From the NCBI GenBank assembly GCA_006844585.1, contig SPJM01000193.1, forward strand, positions 1 through 49,289: 49,289 nt of DNA, read 5' to 3'. The DNA is from Methylococcaceae bacterium. Lineage in GTDB: Bacteria; Pseudomonadota; Gammaproteobacteria; Methylococcales; Methylomonadaceae. A program made the translations under genes and the position numbers. This document shows positions 44,274-49,289 of this stretch, piece after piece; positions within the stretch are counted from its first letter, which is position 1; every line of letters begins with the position of its first letter. The notes under the pieces are model-generated. The model had not been told where the DNA came from, did no database searches, and was given only the letters and a program-made list of their open reading frames with translations.

Positions 44274-45316
44274 GATTTAAAGCGTATATGTTGGCGCAGA
44301 GGGGAGCCTGCCGACCAGATAAACGATTCGGAATAATAATGCATTAATGCCAAATAACCAATCACGCCCAACGTCACCGCTTTATAAATTTCAAAATCAA
44401 AAAGATTACGGGTAATCAGGTTAATCATTTCATCACCGTAGGCCTGCAGTAGAAAAGCTAAGGCAAAGGATAAAATAGGCAAGACAATGAAAATATGCAA
44501 ATGAAACTTCTTAGCGTATCGGTAAAGCAGGTTTTGTGCTTGCGGATGGTGTTTATTGTAGTCATGAGTGATATAAAAAGAATAGGCGGTAATATCATGT
44601 ATCAAGCGGGGAACCAGTATCGCTATGAAATAATACTGCTGACTGTATAAATATAAGCTGGATACCACCATTAAAGTGTTAGCCCAGAGATAGCATTTTC
44701 CCATCCAGGTATGGGTTAAGGTTTGGCAATATGCGGATGCCAATACTAAAAGTAATGTTAATGCGGTAGCAATATTGAGAACCCAGGAAGTATATTGGGG
44801 CGTCAGCGAATTTTTGAGGAATATGCCTAAATAAATGCAGATGCCGGCTAAAATGCTCAGGGTTAGTAAGGTGTAAAAAGCATGAGTCGGGAGTCGGCAT
44901 ATGCCTTTGCCGATGCCGTGCTGTTGTTTCAATACATGGTATACCGTCCAGCAGGCAGTGATTACATATAATGCGATGTAAGGAATAAACAGGCTGCCGA
45001 TGCCGAAAAAGGCGATGATAAATAAGCTCATCCAAACAATTTTTCGTTGATAATTAATGATGTATTCTTTATTGCTGAATAATAAAATGGAGCTGGCAAT
45101 GATATGCGGCGTACCGAAAAGAATTTGGAAAAGCAGAAAATGACTTGGACTACTGGGTAAATTGTTAAGTAAATAGTCATTCCAAATGAATCCGTCCAGC
45201 CAATATATCATCAAACAAATAGGAATGATGATGTATAAACCCAGTAAATAGCGAAAAGAAATTGCCAATTTCTCTTCTGTAGGCTGGTGGGATGTTGAAG
45301 CGATGATAGCCGACAT
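44270..45316 (-). CDS. Polytopic membrane protein with conserved-looking histidines, function unknown
   Basis: 348 aa with about eight predicted hydrophobic helices. I do not recognise the family with confidence. Histidines at H71 (FGTPHIIASS), H127 and H133 (YHVLKQQHG), H240 and H251 (PRLIHDITAYSFYITHDYNKHH) and H326 with E330 (MHYYSESFIW) are spaced as in membrane diiron or other metal-binding enzymes such as the Brp/Blh carotenoid-cleaving group; that comparison is inference. rof starts inside its stop codon. The gene is divergent from the HIT gene, separated by the palindromic element 3. Confidence 0.7.
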   Translation of the reverse strand: MSAIIASTSHQPTEEKLAISFRYLLGLYIIIPICLMIYWLDGFIWNDYLLNNLPSSPSHFLLFQILFGTPHIIASSILLFSNKEYIINYQRKIVWMSLFIIAFFGIGSLFIPYIALYVITACWTVYHVLKQQHGIGKGICRLPTHAFYTLLTLSILAGICIYLGIFLKNSLTPQYTSWVLNIATALTLLLVLASAYCQTLTHTWMGKCYLWANTLMVVSSLYLYSQQYYFIAILVPRLIHDITAYSFYITHDYNKHHPQAQNLLYRYAKKFHLHIFIVLPILSFALAFLLQAYGDEMINLITRNLFDFEIYKAVTLGVIGYLALMHYYSESFIWSAGSPLRQHIRFKS

Positions 45317-45365
45317 AATGCACCTGTTTATTGTTATTATAAGGCGAGTATTGTGATCTCAGATT

Positions 45366-45528
45366 TATACTTCGCGCGGTTACGGGTGCGGATTTTATGG
45401 CGAGGTGTTTTTGGTCGAGAGCAAGGCGCTGATACAGGCGCATAGCAGGCTATGTAACTGTGTCAGCAACGCTGCTATCGGCCAAAAACAGCCGATAGAA
45501 AACCGCAACCGTGGCCGCGCGAAGTATA
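45366..45528. repeat. Long quasi-palindromic element 3
   Basis: A 163-bp element in the 305-bp gap 45317-45621. Ends are TATACTTCGCGCGG (45366-45379) and CCGCGCGAAGTATA (45515-45528). Inside, the GCGG... and CCGC... arms pair imperfectly, then TGTTTTTGGTCGA pairs with TCGGCCAAAAACA, then GCTGATACAG (45428-45437) with CTGTGTCAGC (45458-45467), and CATAGC/GCTATG at the apex. The 28-nt core (45434-45461) is that of element 1 inverted, 27 of 28 identical. The rest of the gap is AT-rich. Confidence 0.8.
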
Positions 45529-45621
45529 CCTATTATGAAAAAATATCGGTCAGGCATCAAGCATAAATCGTATTTGGAAATATCGGATTAAAATTTAATC
45601 TTTATTAACAAAGAGTGGCGC

Positions 45622-46041
45622 GTGAAATTTATATTACCCCCGCAATTAGCTGCGGATTGTTTACAAGTCGGTCAATTAAGGCTTTCTCGCATATTGTTGA
45701 TGAATGATCGGCAATTTCCCTGGTATATTTTGGTTCCGGAGCGGCAAGATGTGACTGAGATCTATCGGTTATCGCAAAATGATCAAATGCAACTATGGCG
45801 AGAGTCGGCTTTACTTGCCGAAATGATAACGCAGATTCACCAACCGGATACATTAAATATTGCGACTATCGGCAATATTGTGCCGCAGTTGCATATGCAC
45901 CATATTGCTCGTTATAAAACCGATAAAGCCTGGCCTGCCCCTGTGTGGGGCAAGTTTGATCGTTTGCCGTATGGCAAAGATACAGGCGAACAACAAGTTT
46001 CAGCAATGAGGGATGCCTTGGAAGGCTTTCTACTGGATTAA
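45622..46041 (+). CDS. HIT family protein
   Basis: 139-aa nucleotide-binding/hydrolase of the histidine-triad superfamily. The triad segment is VPQLHMHHIARY; the first His of the classical HxHxH is Gln, a variant known in proteobacterial members. PWYILVPERQDVTEIY matches the N-terminal strand of this branch. The start is GTG at 45622 with AGAG eight bases upstream. Its 3' end overlaps the FliL-like gene by 12 bp on the other strand. Confidence 0.88.
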   Translation: MKFILPPQLAADCLQVGQLRLSRILLMNDRQFPWYILVPERQDVTEIYRLSQNDQMQLWRESALLAEMITQIHQPDTLNIATIGNIVPQLHMHHIARYKTDKAWPAPVWGKFDRLPYGKDTGEQQVSAMRDALEGFLLD

Positions 46042-46422
46042 TAGCTCAGTGAAATAAATATCTCTAAAGCCATCGCTGTTGTCGAATTGATCCAAAGCAT
46101 CAATGAGTACTTGTTTGGATTTTTTGCGCAACTTTTCACGTTGCTCCATGGTTGCCAAATCTTCCACTCGTTGACTTGTGTAGAGCATAATTAATTCATG
46201 TCGCAGTAGAGGCATATGTTTGGTTATTTTTTCAATGTGCTTGTCTCCTTCGACTAATAATTGGGCGTTAATGACCATGTATTTTTTAGGTGTAGCCAAA
46301 TTAATTGTGAATTTTGGTTTCATCTCCAAATATTCCACTTCAGCTTCTACATTTTCGCCATCTTCGGCAAAAGCATGTCCATTCCAAAACATTAAACTCA
46401 GTAATAAAAACAATACGCGCAC
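46030..46422 (-). CDS. FliL-like secreted/membrane protein
   Basis: 130 aa from the GTG at 46422, preceded by GGGGA. A signal peptide or anchor RVLFLLLSLMFWNGHAFAE is followed by a FliL-like region (YLEMKPKFTINLATPKKYMVINAQLLVEGDKHI) and a C-terminal TSQRVEDLATMEQREKLRKKS segment ending SDGFRDIYFTELLIQ, similar to FliL C-termini. No flagellar genes lie nearby, so this is an orphan member; a role in flagellar stator function cannot be assumed. An upstream start at 46506 would remove the signal-peptide position and is rejected. Confidence 0.75.
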   Translation of the reverse strand: MRVLFLLLSLMFWNGHAFAEDGENVEAEVEYLEMKPKFTINLATPKKYMVINAQLLVEGDKHIEKITKHMPLLRHELIMLYTSQRVEDLATMEQREKLRKKSKQVLIDALDQFDNSDGFRDIYFTELLIQ

Positions 46423-46470
46423 GGTGTTTCCCCATATAATGTAGTGATAAGTAATGACGTTATTAAATTT

Positions 46471-46554
46471 GTAACTACTCGCCCTATGTTTATCAGTGTC
46501 AGGCATTCTTAATCAATAGCTGACAACCGCTTTTAACAAAGGGGAAGTAGTTGC
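46471..46554. repeat. Compound hairpin before nagZ
   Basis: GTAACTACTCGCCCT (46471-46485) pairs with AAGGGGAAGTAGTTGC (46539-46554), and TGTCAG (46497-46502) with CTGACA (46520-46525). It lies between the divergent FliL-like and nagZ genes and recalls the hairpin at 40927. Confidence 0.5.
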
Positions 46555-46593
46555 TTATCTCTAAGTATATTTTAAAATTAGACATTTACCAGC

Positions 46594-47613
46594 ATGACTA
46601 AAAAACTTCCTATCGGCCCTGTGATGATTGATTTGGCGGGGCAGGCATTGGACGCCTATGAACGTGAAAAAATTCAACATCCTAATACCGGCGCGATAAT
46701 TTTATTTTCGCGTAATTATGAAAGTCCCCGTCAAATCCAAGCATTGATTCAGCAAATACGCGAAGTTCGCCAGGGCGAAATTCTGATTGCTGTTGATCAG
46801 GAAGGCGGACGCGTACAGCGATTTAAAGATGGATTTACTGTGTTGCCGTCGGCAATGGATTATGCAGAAAATAGCGAACTAATTGAACCTGCCGGCTGGT
46901 TAATGGCAATGGAATTATTGGCGGTGGGCGTTGATTTTAGCTTTGCGCCGGTCTTAGATGTGGATTGCGGGGTCAGCGAAATTATCGGTGATCGCTCATT
47001 TGCCTGCAATGCGGATAAAGTGAGTGAATATGCCGGTTTGTTTAGAAAGGGGATGCGGACGGCGGGGATGGCTGCGACCGGCAAACATTTTCCAGGACAC
47101 GGAGCGGTTGCGCTGGATTCACATTTGACGCTGCCAGTCGATGAACGCAAATTTGATGAAATTCTCAAGCAAGATTTAATACCGTTTCAGAGATTAATCG
47201 AACAAGGTTTGGAGGCGATCATGCCCGCTCATGTTGTTTATTCTCAGGTTGATGAAATGGCGGCAGGGTTTTCTCCTTTTTGGATACAAACTATTTTACG
47301 AGAGCAATTGCAATTCAACGGCGTGGTTTTTAGCGATGATTTGAGTATGGCGGGCGCGGCAAGCGTAGGTGGTTTTGAAGAGCGGGCGCGACTGGCTCAG
47401 CAAGCGGGGTGCGACATGTTGCTGGTATGCAATGATCCGAAAGCCGCCGAACAAGTTTTGGAAACCTTGCCCATCAAAGCTGATTCGACCAGAGAACAAC
47501 GTTTGGCGACCATGCGCGGTCAACCGCTTATGAATCGGGAGACGTTATTAGCAAACGAACAATGGAATAAGATTGCTATGCAATTGCAACAGTTGGGGAA
47601 ACAATATGCTTGA
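46594..47613 (+). CDS. nagZ: Beta-N-acetylhexosaminidase NagZ
   Basis: Cytosolic glycoside hydrolase family 3 enzyme that removes N-acetylglucosamine from recycled muropeptides. 339 aa, the family length. Signatures are GAIILFSRNYESPRQI, IAVDQEGGRVQRFKDGF, FAPVLDVDCGVSEIIGDRSF, the GH3 NagZ motif TGKHFPGHGAVALDSH, and the nucleophile Asp in VVFSDDLSMAGA. It overlaps the phosphoribosyltransferase start by 8 nt and shares an operon with a methylthioinosine phosphorylase. Confidence 0.96.
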   Translation: MTKKLPIGPVMIDLAGQALDAYEREKIQHPNTGAIILFSRNYESPRQIQALIQQIREVRQGEILIAVDQEGGRVQRFKDGFTVLPSAMDYAENSELIEPAGWLMAMELLAVGVDFSFAPVLDVDCGVSEIIGDRSFACNADKVSEYAGLFRKGMRTAGMAATGKHFPGHGAVALDSHLTLPVDERKFDEILKQDLIPFQRLIEQGLEAIMPAHVVYSQVDEMAAGFSPFWIQTILREQLQFNGVVFSDDLSMAGAASVGGFEERARLAQQAGCDMLLVCNDPKAAEQVLETLPIKADSTREQRLATMRGQPLMNRETLLANEQWNKIAMQLQQLGKQYA

Positions 47614-48151
47614 AGAAATCAAATGTGTACAACAAAATGCGCAGTTATTGCATGATCATGATGCGATAGAACAAGCGATTGATAAAATGACTGGACAGAT
47701 AGCCGCTGAATTGGCGGATAAAAATCCGCTGTTGTTATGCGCTTTAAAAGGCGGCATTATGATTACCGGGCAATTATTATTGAAGCTCAATTTTCCGTTA
47801 ACTGTCGATGTGATTAATGTCAGCCGATACGGACGGGAGACGACCGGCGGCGAAATTAATTGGCTGCAAAAACCGTCTACGGATTTGGCTGACCGAACCG
47901 TATTGATTATCGATGATATTCTCGATGAAGGGTTAACACTGGAAAAAATGATTGAATATTGTCGGCAACAAAAGGCAAAGTGCGTTTATTCAGCGGTTTT
48001 AGTGGATAAAAAGTTATCAAAATCGAAACCGGTGCAAGCAGACTTTGTCGGCTTGGAAGTGGAAGATCATTACCTATTCGGTTATGGAATGGATTACAAA
48101 GGCTATTTGAGAAATTTGCCGGGCATATACGCCTGTCAGGAGAGTCAATGA
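47606..48151 (+). CDS. Hypoxanthine-guanine phosphoribosyltransferase
   Basis: 181-aa type I phosphoribosyltransferase for purine salvage. The PRPP loop is VLIIDDILDEGLTLEKMI, with the upstream LCALKGGIMITGQLL and the flexible loop RYGRETTGGEINWLQ; the C-terminal part has DHYLFGYGMDYKGYLRNLPGIY. The start at 47606 is favoured over 47573 because GGGGA lies at the right distance and the overlap with nagZ is short. It ends in an ATGA overlap with the phosphorylase gene. The family is clear; preference between hypoxanthine and guanine is not. Confidence 0.9.
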   Translation: MLEEIKCVQQNAQLLHDHDAIEQAIDKMTGQIAAELADKNPLLLCALKGGIMITGQLLLKLNFPLTVDVINVSRYGRETTGGEINWLQKPSTDLADRTVLIIDDILDEGLTLEKMIEYCRQQKAKCVYSAVLVDKKLSKSKPVQADFVGLEVEDHYLFGYGMDYKGYLRNLPGIYACQESQ

Positions 48152-48879
48152 CACTTGCAATTATAGGCGGATCCGGTTTCGGCGAATTTGAAAATCAGGC
48201 GATTACTGAAAAAAGGAAAATGAATACGCCGTTCGGCGCTCCTTCATCAGAGTTGATTGTGTTGGAGATAGCCGGAAAACAAGTCGTTTTTTTGCCCCGG
48301 CACGGAAATCCCCATACTCTACCGCCGCATAAAATTAACTATCGAGCCAATATTCACGCACTCAAACAACTGGAGGCGACCGATATTATTGCGGTAGCCG
48401 CTGTCGGCGGCATCACCCCGAAGATGAAGCCGGCGCATTTGTGCATACCGGATCAGGTTATTGATTACAGTTATGGGCGTGAACACACCTTTTTTGCGGA
48501 TAATTTGCAACAAGTGACTCATATCGATTTTACCTGGCCTTATACGCCTTTATTGCGGAATGCGTTGCTTGAAGCGGCGACTGTCAGCGGCGTTGAGGTA
48601 GAAAAGCAAGGCGTCTATGGCTGTACGCAAGGTCCACGCTTGGAGAGCGCCGCAGAAATACAGCGGATGGAACGGGATGGTTGCGATATCGTCGGCATGA
48701 CGGGAATGCCGGAGGCCGCTTTGGCCCGTGAGCTGGATATTAATTATGCGGCGATTAATGTTGTGGTTAATTGGGCGGCGGGAAAGTCGGCGGGAGAAAT
48801 TACTATGGAGGAGATTTTATCCAACATGGAAAAAGGAATGCTCAAGGTTAGCCGAGTTTTAAAACGAATTACAGGGTAA
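48148..48879 (+). CDS. S-methyl-5'-thioinosine phosphorylase (MTAP-like family)
   Basis: Phosphorolysis of methylthioinosine (or methylthioadenosine) to hypoxanthine (or adenine) and methylthioribose-1-phosphate in polyamine/methionine salvage. 243 aa. Signatures are LAIIGGSGFGEF, VVFLPRHGNPHTLPPHKINYRANIHAL, AVAAVGGITPKM, GVYGCTQGPRLESAAEIQRM and CDIVGMTGMPEAALARELDINYAAINVVVNWAAG. The pseudomonad nagZ-linked homologue is a thioinosine phosphorylase, which supports that specificity; the neighbouring hypoxanthine phosphoribosyltransferase fits too. The start overlaps the preceding stop (ATGA). Confidence 0.9.
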   Translation: MTLAIIGGSGFGEFENQAITEKRKMNTPFGAPSSELIVLEIAGKQVVFLPRHGNPHTLPPHKINYRANIHALKQLEATDIIAVAAVGGITPKMKPAHLCIPDQVIDYSYGREHTFFADNLQQVTHIDFTWPYTPLLRNALLEAATVSGVEVEKQGVYGCTQGPRLESAAEIQRMERDGCDIVGMTGMPEAALARELDINYAAINVVVNWAAGKSAGEITMEEILSNMEKGMLKVSRVLKRITG

Positions 48880-48997
48880 TGATAAATGAGTTTTGCTTTC
48901 CTATTTAATTTGGAATGAAACTTTAAAGTTTTTGGCAAACAATTGTCATAAATGATTGCTATAAAGCTTATTTTCCTAACCAAATAGGGCGAATATC

Positions 48998-49273
48998 ATG
49001 AACCAATGTCCGTTTTGTTTAACCGAATTATCCCCGAAAGATTCTACTTGTTCTGATTGCCAAGCAAAAAAAGGTTATTTTCAAATTGATCAATTTGTAT
49101 TGGGTAAGACCTTAATGATTATTTTCGGAATAATTGCGCCGCTTTATTTTGCATTTTTGGGCTTGGCGGCGCAGAATCCTTTTGGCTTAGGGGTTTGTTT
49201 ATTCATGCTTTTTCCGGTACTTTTTACCGGCTTGAAATTAATGATAGGGCGAAAATGGTATAAATTGGTTTAA
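48998..49273 (+). CDS. Small zinc-ribbon membrane protein
   Basis: 91 aa. The N-terminal CPFCLTELSPKDSTCSDCQ pattern (C-x2-C ... C-x2-C) suggests a metal ribbon. Two hydrophobic segments follow, TLMIIFGIIAPLYFAFLGL and LGVCLFMLFPVLFTGL, and a basic tail GRKWYKLV. It starts 119 nt after the phosphorylase gene, so it may be separate. Function unknown. A GGGCG stands before the ATG. Confidence 0.75.
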   Translation: MNQCPFCLTELSPKDSTCSDCQAKKGYFQIDQFVLGKTLMIIFGIIAPLYFAFLGLAAQNPFGLGVCLFMLFPVLFTGLKLMIGRKWYKLV

Positions 49274-49289
49274 ACAGGAATAACGAAGT

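Noticed and set aside
1-49289. tRNA, rRNA or phage attachment sites
   Set aside because: No cloverleaf, rRNA segment or integrase was recognised, though a scan by eye can miss tRNAs.

Overview
The window looks like a chromosomal segment of a methylotrophic gammaproteobacterium, most likely a type I methanotroph (order Methylococcales). Two things suggest this. The first is a serine-cycle/tetrahydrofolate C1 block (mtdA, glycerate kinase, glyA, formate-tetrahydrofolate ligase, with a divergent malate dehydrogenase). The second is a series of gammaproteobacterial gene orders: ubiG-mupP-yciK, split nrdJa-nrdJb, mutS beside pncC, nagZ beside methylthioinosine phosphorylase, plus epmB and rof. This assignment is inference from gene content; no rRNA or tRNA gene was seen.

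Layout. 1-2803 (minus): ubiG, mupP-like phosphatase, yciK-type dehydrogenase and sufT (truncated by the window edge). 2804-3218: regulatory region with two NrdR-box-like sites 32 bp apart. 3219-7394 (plus): two-gene cobalamin-dependent ribonucleotide reductase; nrdJa carries a 440-residue intein with a LAGLIDADG endonuclease. 7437-9900: an accessory patch with a DUF4143-type ATPase, palindromic sites upstream of it, and a methyltransferase flanked by inverted copies of a short hairpin repeat. 9977-16354: C1/serine-cycle genes. 16550-20698 (minus): RND permease and adaptor. 20771-25934: HD-GYP response regulator divergent from a large hybrid-input sensor kinase. 26083-29650: acidic DUF4214-like protein and MMPL-type exporter. 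29748-36836: TPR protein, LolA-like outer-membrane lipoprotein-sorting protein, then glycosyltransferase, amidotransferase and UDP-glucose dehydrogenase resembling the XrtA/PEP-CTERM exopolysaccharide set. 36926-42488: unknown membrane-anchored protein, mutS, pncC (apparently an AUU start) and epmB. 43100-46422: Rpn-type nuclease with in-frame 12-bp tandem repeats, rof translationally coupled to a His-rich membrane protein, HIT protein, FliL-like protein. 46594-49273: nagZ, a purine phosphoribosyltransferase and methylthioinosine phosphorylase in one overlapping operon, then a small zinc-ribbon membrane protein.

The most unusual non-coding signal is a family of long imperfect palindromes in intergenic DNA (16369-16529, 42749-43042, 45366-45528, with partial relatives near 21996, 40927 and 46471). 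The first three share an asymmetric 28-nt core. The stems around it differ in sequence from copy to copy yet stay self-complementary, a covariation pattern that implies selection, or conversion, for a folded structure.

Functional links: glyA, fhs, mtdA, glycerate kinase and mdh form a C1 assimilation module; nagZ and the mupP-like gene both belong to cell-wall recycling; methylthioinosine phosphorylase makes hypoxanthine that the adjacent phosphoribosyltransferase could recapture.
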